A stretch of 64,000 nucleotides of DNA, from NCBI RefSeq assembly GCF_014653785.1, contig NZ_BNAS01000001.1, positions 1,083,448-1,147,447 on the forward strand. The letters are read 5' to 3'. The DNA is from Promicromonospora soli (GTDB lineage: Bacteria; Actinomycetota; Actinomycetes; Actinomycetales; Cellulomonadaceae). The notes beneath the pieces were generated by a model. The model had not been told where the DNA came from, ran no database searches, and saw only the letters and a program-made list of their open reading frames with translations. Numbering within the stretch: position 1 is the stretch's first letter; each line of letters starts with the position of its first letter. Positions 27,501 through 35,144 of the stretch are shown one piece after another. Both the position numbers and the translations under genes were made by a program.

Positions 27501-28348
27501 GCCGCTGGGGCCTCCTCGACCGGCGCCGGCTCGGCGGCCCCCTCCACGACCGGCTCGGCCGAGGCGGGCTTGCGCCGCGACCGGGCACGCTTGGGAGCGG
27601 GCTCGGCGGCGGGCTCGGCGGCGGGCTCGACCGTGTCGGCCTCCGCCGTCGGCTCGGCCTTCTTGCGGGTGCGACGCTTCGGCGCGGCGCTCTCGGCCTG
27701 CGCGGCGGGCTCTGCCTCCGGGCCGCCAGGGAGAACGATGTCGTCCAGGCTTGCGACGCCGCGGGCCGGGGCCTCAGCGGGCGCGACGGGCTCCGGGAGC
27801 TCCAGATCGAGCTGGGCGGTCTCCTCGGCGGCGGCCTCGGGCTCGGCGGCGGCTTCAGGCTCGACGAGCGGAGCCTCGGGCTCGACCGCGTCAGCCTCGG
27901 GCTCGACCGTGTCGGCAGTGATTTCGGTCTCAGTCGAGGCGACCGCCTCCGCCTGCACGGGCTCGCCGGCGAACGGTTCGGCCGCCGTCGGCTCGGCGAT
28001 GACCTGCTCGGGCGCCGTGGGGGAAGAGACGCCACGTGTGGCCCGGCGACGCGGGCGCTTGGTGGTGGTCTCACCGGGCGCGGAGCCCGAGGTGGCCACG
28101 GCGGCGGTACCGCCGGTGGTCACAGGCTGGGCCTCGGCCGGGGCCGTGGGGGCGCCGGACGAGCCGACGACGATGGGCTCGACGTTTGCCGTCGAGACGA
28201 CGGACCGAGTGGCCCTGCGACGCGGGCGCTTGGTCGGCGTGGTGTCCGCCGGAGCCTCCCCACCAGTGGTGACCTGGGCGTTTGCCTCAGGTGCGTCGTA
28301 ATCATCCTGTGACCCGAGGGTCGAACCGGTGGTGCTGGAAGGCGTCAC
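24593..28348 (-). CDS. rne: Ribonuclease E/G family endoribonuclease
   Basis: A 1251 aa endonuclease for mRNA decay and rRNA/tRNA maturation. The first 700 residues are low-complexity Ala/Glu/Pro/Arg, with recurring KRPRRRATR-like patches and an acidic run before an Arg block RRRRRRGTRG. The catalytic core follows. An S1 domain begins at about 711 (GNVYLGRVQNVLPSMEAAFV). The metal-binding Asp residues lie in VVDVNTGKFTG (about 968) and IIVIDFIDM (about 1013). The zinc-link CEHCKGRGF is at about 1073. A variable tail follows. GTG 28348 is chosen, with AGGAG nine bases before it. As in other actinobacteria the disordered arm is N-terminal rather than C-terminal. Confidence 0.93.
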   Translation of the reverse strand: MTPSSTTGSTLGSQDDYDAPEANAQVTTGGEAPADTTPTKRPRRRATRSVVSTANVEPIVVGSSGAPTAPAEAQPVTTGGTAAVATSGSAPGETTTKRPRRRATRGVSSPTAPEQVIAEPTAAEPFAGEPVQAEAVASTETEITADTVEPEADAVEPEAPLVEPEAAAEPEAAAEETAQLDLELPEPVAPAEAPARGVASLDDIVLPGGPEAEPAAQAESAAPKRRTRKKAEPTAEADTVEPAAEPAAEPAPKRARSRRKPASAEPVVEGAAEPAPVEEAPAASAVQAPTDDVAAEPAPRARARRGRRPAAEPTEAPAAETPAAAPAQSASSPAATTSGTRVPRLATTALLFQAPDDSAARRARRAQAPAGPPRAKDLTPQFARPVARPVEPAPESLVSRAAEPVAEAPAEPRTEARAEARTDARSETAAEPRARKSGSRRAVRRTGPSTEPAARPTAEDATPSATPTDTAVEPTGDTAAEAPAREVTVPTVPQFVEAELSEDDLAAVDEVGAIEEELAAEGVALEELAPEDFEEYDDEEVRPSRRRRRRGGRGRRGGRANRSDDADDSADEDQDEDAEEDAQASDDDETAEDSIQETGEDEGEGGSRRRRRRRRGTRGERAEAAAVRSSRTDEVTALKGSTRLEAKRQRRREGRDHGRRRQIITEAEFLARRESVQRSMIVREKDGRTQIAVLEDGVLVEHYVSQQSQASMAGNVYLGRVQNVLPSMEAAFVDVGKGRNAVLYAGEVNWDAAGLEGQPRRIEQALKSGDPVLVQVTKDPIGHKGARLTSQVTLAGRYLVFVPGGGMTGISRKLPDTERSRLKKILREVVPEGAGVIVRTAAEGASEDELRADVERLQGQWDAIQAKAKKASAPALLQGEPDMAIRVVRDIFNDDFSSLVVEGEGAWDEIAHYVEELAPDLRERVSKWVENTDVFSVHRVDEQLAKGMDRKVWLPSGGSLVIDRTEAMTVVDVNTGKFTGAGGTLEETVTRNNLEAAEEIVRQLRLRDIGGIIVIDFIDMVLESNRDLVLRRLVECLGRDRTKHQVAEVTSLGLVQMTRKRVGQGLVEAFSETCEHCKGRGFIVHEEPIEKSGNGVASGGVPVPSSEDGARSARSRRKRGKEVKDKVAPMLEPVVPVASLPEERSEAREAVKATLATIAAAAQHAHETHETKDSSEDGPATLDEIQLPTAGSADAGSSGSAASAASAASSPESPDSADMPADAAPSASDAPEGGSGTGQPEPPKGAGDEVA

Positions 28349-28761
28349 GTGAGGTGCTCCTGTAGCCGGCGTCCGCTCCACACCACGCGGACCGCCAGGC
28401 GGTCGGTCGTCCGGCGATGCATCGCGGCGAAGCGACACATCCGGGCGGAAGTCTCGGCTGCGGCCCTGTTCCCACGATCTTCGCGGACGCCTGCGGCCAC
28501 GATCTGTCGTGACTGCGGCACCGCGTGCGGATCGCGGGCAGTGATGGACTCTGCAGGCCACGCAGGGATGTGGGCCCGCGCGGGTTCGTCCAGTATCGCA
28601 CAGGAGTCTGGGGCCGCCCGTCTGCGGTCCAACTGCGTGTACAGTGGCTTGTGAAGACATTCACAAGCGACGGATTCACCCCGCGGCAACGCGCGGACCT
28701 GCTGGATCAGGCCTAGCGTCCCGAGGGACAGAGCCGTTCGGAGACATCACAGGAGCCCGGA
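28349..28761. other. Divergent gap between rne and cydA
   Basis: This 413 bp gap holds the leftward promoter of rne and the rightward promoter of cydABCD. The only strong signal I see is the Rex-type dyad at 28649-28666. I find no credible gene in the gap, although weak open frames cross it. Confidence 0.5.
28649..28666. promoter_or_regulatory. Rex-type operator upstream of cydABCD
   Basis: TTGTGAAGACATTCACAA is an 18 bp dyad with 7 bp arms and a 4 bp spacer, 96 bp before the cydA start. It agrees with the consensus for the NADH/NAD-sensing repressor Rex, which is known to control cyd genes in Streptomyces. TACAGT at 28640-28645 could be the -10 element, placing transcription start inside the dyad, which suits repression. 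The rex gene is not in this window. Confidence 0.82.
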
Positions 28762-30258
28762 GTGGAAGCTCTCGACCTGGCACGCTGGCAGTTCGGCATC
28801 ACCACCGTCTATCACTTCATCTTCGTGCCGCTCACGATCGGGCTGGCGCCACTTGTCGCCATCATGCAGACCGCCTGGGTCCGCACGGGGAACGAGCGGT
28901 GGCTGAAGCTGACCAAGTTCTTCGGGAAGCTCTTCCTGATCAACTTCGCGCTCGGCGTGGTCACAGGCATCGTGCAGGAGTTCCAGTTCGGGATGAACTG
29001 GAGCGAGTACTCCCGGTTCGTCGGCGACGTGTTCGGCGCACCGCTCGCCATGGAGGCCCTCGCCGCGTTCTTCGTGGAGTCCACCTTCCTCGGCCTGTGG
29101 ATCTTCGGCTGGGACCGGCTGAGCAAGCGCGTCCACCTGGCGTGCATCTGGGCCGTGGCCGTCGCGGTGAACCTGTCGGCGCTCTTCATCCTGGCCGCCA
29201 ACTCGTGGATGCAGCACCCGGTGGGCGCCGTGTACAACCCCGAGACCGGCCGCGCCGAGATGGAGTCGATCTGGGCGATCCTCGGCAACAACACGCTGTG
29301 GGCCGCCTTCCCGCACACGGTGGCTGCCGCGTTCCTCACGGCCGGAACGTTCGTGGCCGGCATCGCCGCGTGGTGGATGGTGCGCCTGGCGCGGACCAAG
29401 CGGGCCGAGTCCATCGAGCTCGCCCGGAACGTCTACCGGCCCGCCGTGATCCTGGGCACCGTGGTCATGCTGGTCTCCGGAGCCGGCGTCGCCCTGACGG
29501 GTGATGTGCAGGGCAAGCTGATGTTCGAGCAGCAGCCGGGCAAGATGGCGTCGGCCGAGGCGCTGTGCGAGGGCGAGGAGGCGGCGAACTTCTCGATCCT
29601 CACGATCGGCGACCTGTCCAACTCGTGCGAGGGCGTGCGCCACATCCTGGAGGTACCGGGGCTGGCCAGCTACCTCGGCACCGGCAGCTTCTCCGGACCG
29701 GAGAGCTTTCTGCCCGGCGTCAACGACGTGCAGGAGGAGTACGCCGAGCGGTTCGGCGAGACCGACGACGTGGGCAACCCCATCTCGTACACGCCGAACC
29801 TCGCCGTCACCTACTGGAGCTTCCGGCTCATGATCGGATTCGCCGCCGGGTCAGCGCTGCTCGCAGTGGTCGCCCTCTGGCTCACCCGCGGCGGCCGGGT
29901 CAGCGACAACCCCTGGTTCGCCCGCCTCGGGATCGCCGCTATCCCCACCCCGTTCCTCGCCTCGTCGTTCGGATGGATCTTCACCGAGATGGGGCGTCAG
30001 CCCTGGGTGGTCGCCCCGAACCCCACGGGGATCGACCAGATCCGGTTGCTCACCATGCGCGGCGTCTCGACAGTCGTGAGCCCCGGCATGGTGCTCACCT
30101 CGATGATCGTGTTCACCCTGCTCTACGGCGTCCTCGCCGTGATCTGGTACCGGCTCATGCACCGGTACGCGATCGAGGGCGTGCCCTCGACGGTGCGCGA
30201 CGAGTCGCCCGAGGCGGCGGGGGACGACGCCGACCGGCAGCTCTCGTTCGCCTACTGA
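28762..30258 (+). CDS. cydA: Cytochrome bd ubiquinol/menaquinol oxidase subunit I
   Basis: A 498 aa integral membrane protein, the heme-bearing subunit of the high-affinity terminal oxidase. The N-terminus VEALDLARWQFGITTVYHF carries the heme b595 His at about residue 18, followed by FIFVPLTIGLAPLVA. The Q-loop region is short, and the C-terminal TEMGRQPWVV motif is typical. GTG 28762 is preceded by AGGAGCCCGGA. It is the first gene of cydABCD and is probably repressed by Rex when NADH is low. Confidence 0.97.
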   Translation: MEALDLARWQFGITTVYHFIFVPLTIGLAPLVAIMQTAWVRTGNERWLKLTKFFGKLFLINFALGVVTGIVQEFQFGMNWSEYSRFVGDVFGAPLAMEALAAFFVESTFLGLWIFGWDRLSKRVHLACIWAVAVAVNLSALFILAANSWMQHPVGAVYNPETGRAEMESIWAILGNNTLWAAFPHTVAAAFLTAGTFVAGIAAWWMVRLARTKRAESIELARNVYRPAVILGTVVMLVSGAGVALTGDVQGKLMFEQQPGKMASAEALCEGEEAANFSILTIGDLSNSCEGVRHILEVPGLASYLGTGSFSGPESFLPGVNDVQEEYAERFGETDDVGNPISYTPNLAVTYWSFRLMIGFAAGSALLAVVALWLTRGGRVSDNPWFARLGIAAIPTPFLASSFGWIFTEMGRQPWVVAPNPTGIDQIRLLTMRGVSTVVSPGMVLTSMIVFTLLYGVLAVIWYRLMHRYAIEGVPSTVRDESPEAAGDDADRQLSFAY

Positions 30259-30304
30259 TCACAGCCGGACCGCACAGACAGACCTGACAGAAAGGGACGT
30301 GACC

Positions 30305-31354
30305 GTGGACCTCGCACTCGTGTGGTTCTTCATCATCGCGATTCTGTGGACCGGGTACCTCGTGCTCGAGGGCTTCGACTTCGGCGTCGGGATGCTGATG
30401 TCGCTGCTCCCGCGCGGTGACGCCGCGCACCGGGAGAAGGAGCGGCGGGTGCTGGTGAACAGCATCGGGCCGGTCTGGGACGGCAACGAGGTGTGGCTGC
30501 TCACCGCCGGTGGCGCCACCTTCGCGGCCTTCCCGGAGTGGTATGCGACCCTGTTCTCCGGCTTCTACCTGCCGCTGCTCCTCATCCTGGTGGCGCTCAT
30601 CGTGCGCGGCGTCGCCTTCGAGTACCGCGGCAAGATCGCCGACGCCGCCTGGGCTCGCCGCTGCGACGTCGCCATCCAGGTGGGCTCCTGGGTGCCCGCC
30701 ATCCTGTGGGGCGTGGCGTTCGCGAACCTGGTCCGCGGCGTCCAGCTGGACGACGCACACCAGTACGTGGGCGGGTTCTGGGCCCTGCTCAACCCGTTCG
30801 CACTGCTCGGCGGCCTGACGACGCTCGTGCTGTTCCTGCTGCACGGCTCCGTCTTCGTGGCGCTCAAGACCGACGGCCAGATCCGGGCGCGGGCCCGCAG
30901 GTTCGCCGGGGTGCTGTCGGTCGTGGCCCTGCTCGTGGCCGGCGGGTGGGCGGTCTGGGCGCAGGTCGCGTTCTCGGTCACCTGGACCTGGGCCGTCGTG
31001 GCGGTCGCGGCGCTGGCGCTGGTCGGCGTCGTGCTGACGAACCGCGCCGGGCGCGAGGGCTGGGCGTTCGGGCTCTCCGCCGTGACGATCGTGGCCGCGG
31101 TGGTGCTGATCTTCGGGTCCATGTTCCCCGACGTCATGCCCGGCCTGGACGGCGGCCCCTCGCTGAGCATCGCGGAGGCGTCCTCGACGCCGTACACCCT
31201 GACCGTCATGACCTGGGTGGCCGTCGTGCTCACGCCGCTGGTGATCCTGTACCAGGGCTGGACGTACTGGGTGTTCCGGCGGCGGCTGACCGTGGAGCAC
31301 ATCCCCGCGCCGGCCGGGCTGACGTGGAAGAAGATCAAGGAGTCGGCGTTCTGA
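30305..31354 (+). CDS. cydB: Cytochrome bd oxidase subunit II
   Basis: A 349 aa multi-pass membrane partner of CydA. The first helix VDLALVWFFIIAILWTGYLV is followed by LEGFDFGVGML, and the run PVWDGNEVWLLTAGGATFAAFP is strongly conserved in CydB. GTG 30305 is chosen over GTG 30299 because AAAGG is then at better spacing. It follows cydA by 46 bp in the same operon. Confidence 0.97.
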   Translation: MDLALVWFFIIAILWTGYLVLEGFDFGVGMLMSLLPRGDAAHREKERRVLVNSIGPVWDGNEVWLLTAGGATFAAFPEWYATLFSGFYLPLLLILVALIVRGVAFEYRGKIADAAWARRCDVAIQVGSWVPAILWGVAFANLVRGVQLDDAHQYVGGFWALLNPFALLGGLTTLVLFLLHGSVFVALKTDGQIRARARRFAGVLSVVALLVAGGWAVWAQVAFSVTWTWAVVAVAALALVGVVLTNRAGREGWAFGLSAVTIVAAVVLIFGSMFPDVMPGLDGGPSLSIAEASSTPYTLTVMTWVAVVLTPLVILYQGWTYWVFRRRLTVEHIPAPAGLTWKKIKESAF

Positions 31355-31388
31355 CCTCGTTTCCGGGCGCGCACGGGACCATGGCCTC

Positions 31389-33266
31389 ATGAAGCCCCTC
31401 GACCCACGTCTGCTGCGGCAGGTTCGCGCGGCCCGCTGGTATGTGGCGCTCACGGTCGGGCTCGGCGTGGCTGCGGCCGGGCTGATCGTCGCGCAGGCCC
31501 TGCTCATCGCGGCGCTGCTGGCACCGGTGGTGCTCGGGGAAGGCACTTCCGGGCCGGCGATGGTGTGGTCCTTCGCGGGGCTGGCACTCGTGATCGCCGG
31601 GCGGGCAGCCGTCGCGTGGGCTCAGGAGCGGTACGCGCTGCGCGCCGCCGCCCGGACGATCGCCGAGCTGCGGCGTGCGGTGGTGGAGGCGTGGGCGCTG
31701 CGCGGCCCCCGGGCGGCCGCGTCGGGCGGCGGGGTCGCGTCGGGCAGCGGGACGACGGCGGACGGCGGGGCAGACGCCTCGACGTCGGGCAGCGGGAGCG
31801 CAAGCCCGGAGGCCGAGGTAGCGACCCTCGCGACGCGCGGGCTCGACGCGCTCGAGCCATACCTCGTGCGCTACGTGCCGCAGCTCGTGCTGACGGCGCT
31901 GGTCACACCTGCGCTCGTGTGCGTCGTGCTGGGCCTGGACTGGGTGTCGGCGGTGATAGTGATCGTGACGCTGCCGCTCGTACCCCTCTTCATGGTGCTC
32001 GTGGGGCGGCTGACGGCGGGGACCTCCGAGCGGCGGCTCGCCACCGTGGAACGGCTCGGCGCCCAGGTGCTCGACCTGGTCGCCGGGCTCCCGACGCTGC
32101 GCGCCTTCGGGCGGTCGTTCGGGCCGGGCGAGCGGGTGCGCGTGCTCGGTGACGCCTCCCGGAAAGCCACGATGGGGACGCTGCGGATCGCCTTCCTCTC
32201 CTCGATGGTGCTGGAGCTGCTGACGACGCTGTCCGTAGCGATCGTCGCCGTGGGCGTGGGGCTGCGGCTCGTCGAGGGCGCCATGTTGCTGCAGCCGGCT
32301 ATCGCTGTGCTGGTGCTGGCGCCCGAGGTCTATCTGCCGCTGCGGCGGGTCGGGGCGGAGTTTCATGCTTCCGTCGACGGGGTGGCGGCTGTTTCCCGGG
32401 CGTTCGCCCTTGTTTCTTCCGGTAGTTCCGTCCGGTCGGAGGGCGAGGACGTCCCCGCGCCGGCCGGGCTGCGTGTGGCGGGCGGAGAGCTTGTGCTGGA
32501 AGGGGTGTCCGTGCGGGCTGGTGGGCGCGGGGTTGTTGCTCCTGCTGGGCTGTCGGCGCGGATCCCGCTCGGGTCCGGCGACGCCGGGGGCGGGCGGGTC
32601 GTAGCGCTGCGAGGGGCCAGCGGGTCCGGGAAGTCGACGGCCGTGCTCGTGGTGCTCGGACTGCTGGCGCCTGATGCCGGGCGGGTGGGGCTGGCGTCGC
32701 CCGACGACGCCTTCCACGACCTGGCGGATCTGCCGGCGGGCGGGCTGGAGAGCTGGTGGTCCGCGCTGACCTGGGTTCCGCAGCGGCCTTCGCTGCCGCC
32801 GGGGCGGCTGCGGGAGGTCGTCCTGGACGGTACGGCCCAGGTGAGTGACCACGCGCTCGCCGAGGCGGCGCGGCTGACGGGGCTCGACGCCGTCGTCGGA
32901 TCGCTGCCCGACGGCCGGGAGACGCGCGTCGGGCTCGGCGGCGTAGGGCTGTCCGTGGGCCAGCGCCAGCGCGTCGCGCTCACGTCCGCCCTGCTCGACG
33001 ACGCCGCGACCAAGCCGCTGGTGATCCTCGACGAGCCGACGGCCCACCTCGACGCACGCGGCGAGCAGGCGGTGCTCGACACCGTCCGGGCCTGGCGTGA
33101 CGCCGGCCGGACCGTGCTCGTCGTCGCCCACCGGGCATCGCTGCTCCGGCTCGCGGACCAGGTGATCGACGTCCGCTCGGCGGCGGATCCTGCGGGCGAT
33201 CCCGCGATCGCCCTCCGGGCCGGCTCCGGCGTGCCGGGATCTGCGACCGACGGGGAGACACGATGA
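31389..33266 (+). CDS. cydD: Thiol reductant ABC exporter subunit CydD
   Basis: A 625 aa half-transporter, with a membrane domain of six helices (about 1-330) and a C-terminal ATPase. The Walker A is GASGSGKST, the signature is LSVGQRQR (Val replacing the usual first Gly of LSGGQ) and the Walker B is LVILDEPTAHLD. With CydC it exports glutathione- or cysteine-type thiols needed to assemble cytochrome bd. Ser/Gly-rich loops (about residues 115-140) enlarge it. Its stop overlaps the cydC start, so the two are translationally coupled. Confidence 0.94.
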   Translation: MKPLDPRLLRQVRAARWYVALTVGLGVAAAGLIVAQALLIAALLAPVVLGEGTSGPAMVWSFAGLALVIAGRAAVAWAQERYALRAAARTIAELRRAVVEAWALRGPRAAASGGGVASGSGTTADGGADASTSGSGSASPEAEVATLATRGLDALEPYLVRYVPQLVLTALVTPALVCVVLGLDWVSAVIVIVTLPLVPLFMVLVGRLTAGTSERRLATVERLGAQVLDLVAGLPTLRAFGRSFGPGERVRVLGDASRKATMGTLRIAFLSSMVLELLTTLSVAIVAVGVGLRLVEGAMLLQPAIAVLVLAPEVYLPLRRVGAEFHASVDGVAAVSRAFALVSSGSSVRSEGEDVPAPAGLRVAGGELVLEGVSVRAGGRGVVAPAGLSARIPLGSGDAGGGRVVALRGASGSGKSTAVLVVLGLLAPDAGRVGLASPDDAFHDLADLPAGGLESWWSALTWVPQRPSLPPGRLREVVLDGTAQVSDHALAEAARLTGLDAVVGSLPDGRETRVGLGGVGLSVGQRQRVALTSALLDDAATKPLVILDEPTAHLDARGEQAVLDTVRAWRDAGRTVLVVAHRASLLRLADQVIDVRSAADPAGDPAIALRAGSGVPGSATDGETR

Positions 33267-35077
33267 GCACCCTGAAGGCCTACCCGGGACGGGACAGGGG
33301 TCCCGGCCTGACGCGGGGTGCGGCCCAGGGGTCCGGCCGCGATCCGCTGCGGCGCATCCTTCCGCTGCTGGAGGTGCGGCCGGGCAAGGTCGCGGCCGCG
33401 ATCGGGCTCGGCGTCCTGGCCCTGGCCTGCGCGATCGGCCTCGCCGCCGTCGCCGCCTGGCTCATCGCCCGGGCGTCGCAGATGCCGCCGGTGCTCACGC
33501 TGTCGGTGGCCGTGGTGTCGGTGCGGGCGTTCGGGATCGGTCGTGGCGTGCTGCGCTACTGCGAGCGCCTGGCCTCCCACGACGTCGCGCTGCGCGGCAT
33601 GGCGGCCCTGCGCGCCAACCTGTACGAGCGGCTCGCCGCGGACGACCGGCCGGTCACGGTGAAGCGCGGCGAGCTCCTGGCGCGCATCGGGCAGGACGTC
33701 GACGACGTCGGCGACGTGGTGGTCCGCGCGATAGTGCCCGCGGGGGTCGCGCTGGTGACGTCGCTCGGTTCGGTGATCCTGCTCGGCGCGCTCCTGCCGG
33801 CCGCGGGCGTGGCGCTGGCGTTCTGCCTGGCCCTGGCCGGGATCGTGACACCGTGGCTAGCGGCTCGCGCCGCGGCGCGGACCGAGGCGCGAGGGGCCAC
33901 AGCCCGCGGCGAGGTCACGGCGCTTTCCCTGGAGATCCTGGAGGAGGCGGCTCCGCTGCGTGTCTCGGGGCGGTTCGGCGCGCGGCTCGGCGACCTGGAG
34001 GCCGCGGACGCGCGACTGTCCGCCGTCGCAGACGAGGGCGCGCGCACCTCCGGGCTCGCCGCCGCCCTGGGGGCGCTCGCGCAGGGTCTCGCGGTGCTCG
34101 CCTCGCTGGCGCTCGGGATCCCGGCGGCGGTCTCGGGTTCGCTGTCCGTGGAGGCTCTGGCGGTGGTCGTGCTGACGCCGCTGGCCGTGTTCGAGGCGAC
34201 CGCCGGGCTGCCTGCGGCGGCGATCCAGCTGCATCGCTCGCGCGAGGCGGCGCGCCGGCTGCTGGAGCTGGCTCCGGCGAATCCGGTGTCAGAAGTGCGG
34301 GTGTCCCCAGCGTCTGACACCTCAGGGAAGGAGGGCGGCGTCCTGCTCGTACTCGACGGCGTCGCCGCCGGCTGGCCCGATGCGAAGGGCGTGCCGCGCG
34401 TCGCCGTCGAGGGTGTGTCGCTCACGCTGCGGCCGGGGTCGGTGGTGGCGCTGGCCGGGCCTTCGGGCGTCGGGAAGACGACCCTGCTGATGACGGCGGC
34501 CGGCCTGATCCCGCCGCTCGCCGGGACGGTGCCGGCGGGGGCGGGCGCGCTGTTCGTGGCCGAGGACGGGCATGTGTTCGACACCACCGTGCTGGAGAAC
34601 TTGCGGGTCGCGCGCGGCGACGTCACGGCCGACGATGCCCGAGCCGCCCTCGACACGGTCGGGCTGGGGGCCTGGCTCGCTGCGCTCCCGGCGGGGCTGG
34701 ACACCGTGGTCGGCACCGACGCGGCAGCGGTCTCGGGCGGCGAGCGCCGTCGGCTGCTGATCGCGCGTGCGCTCCTGGCTCCCGCGCAGGTGCTGCTCGT
34801 GGACGAACCGGCGGAACACCTGGACGGCGACACCGCCGACGCACTGGTGCGTACCGTCGCGGACCATGCCCGCGAGACCGGCCGGGCAGTGCTGCTGGCG
34901 ACGCACCGCCTCACGCCGCTGGCCGCCGCGGACGAGGTGGTCCTCCTGGGGCACGGCCCGCACGACCCGCTCGGCGCCCCGGCCACCGTCGTGGCCCGCG
35001 GCAGCCACGAACGCCTCCTCGCCGCGGACCCGGGCTACGCCTGGTCGGCGGCCCAGGAGCAGACTGCAAGCTCTTGA
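33263..35077 (+). CDS. cydC: Thiol reductant ABC exporter subunit CydC
   Basis: A 604 aa ABC half-transporter, partner of CydD. The membrane part includes VAAAIGLGVLALACAIGLAA and several later helices. The ATPase has Walker A GPSGVGKTT, the signature VSGGERRRL and the Walker B VLLVDEPAEHLDGD. The start ATG at 33263 overlaps the cydD stop as ATGA. It closes the cydABCD operon and is followed by a nested hairpin. Confidence 0.94.
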   Translation: MSTLKAYPGRDRGPGLTRGAAQGSGRDPLRRILPLLEVRPGKVAAAIGLGVLALACAIGLAAVAAWLIARASQMPPVLTLSVAVVSVRAFGIGRGVLRYCERLASHDVALRGMAALRANLYERLAADDRPVTVKRGELLARIGQDVDDVGDVVVRAIVPAGVALVTSLGSVILLGALLPAAGVALAFCLALAGIVTPWLAARAAARTEARGATARGEVTALSLEILEEAAPLRVSGRFGARLGDLEAADARLSAVADEGARTSGLAAALGALAQGLAVLASLALGIPAAVSGSLSVEALAVVVLTPLAVFEATAGLPAAAIQLHRSREAARRLLELAPANPVSEVRVSPASDTSGKEGGVLLVLDGVAAGWPDAKGVPRVAVEGVSLTLRPGSVVALAGPSGVGKTTLLMTAAGLIPPLAGTVPAGAGALFVAEDGHVFDTTVLENLRVARGDVTADDARAALDTVGLGAWLAALPAGLDTVVGTDAAAVSGGERRRLLIARALLAPAQVLLVDEPAEHLDGDTADALVRTVADHARETGRAVLLATHRLTPLAAADEVVLLGHGPHDPLGAPATVVARGSHERLLAADPGYAWSAAQEQTASS

Positions 35078-35084
35078 CCGAGAA

Positions 35085-35136
35085 GTTGACCCCGCTGCCA
35101 GGCCGGCCTGTTCCGGCAGCAAGTACTGAGGTCAAC
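35085..35136. terminator. Hairpin after cydC, between convergent genes
   Basis: Nested inverted arms GTTGACC/GGTCAAC and GCTGCC/GGCAGC enclose a GC-rich centre in the 67 bp gap between cydC and the convergent flavoprotein gene. It is probably a bidirectional terminator; no U tract is visible. Confidence 0.6.
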
Positions 35137-35144
35137 CGGCGCCG

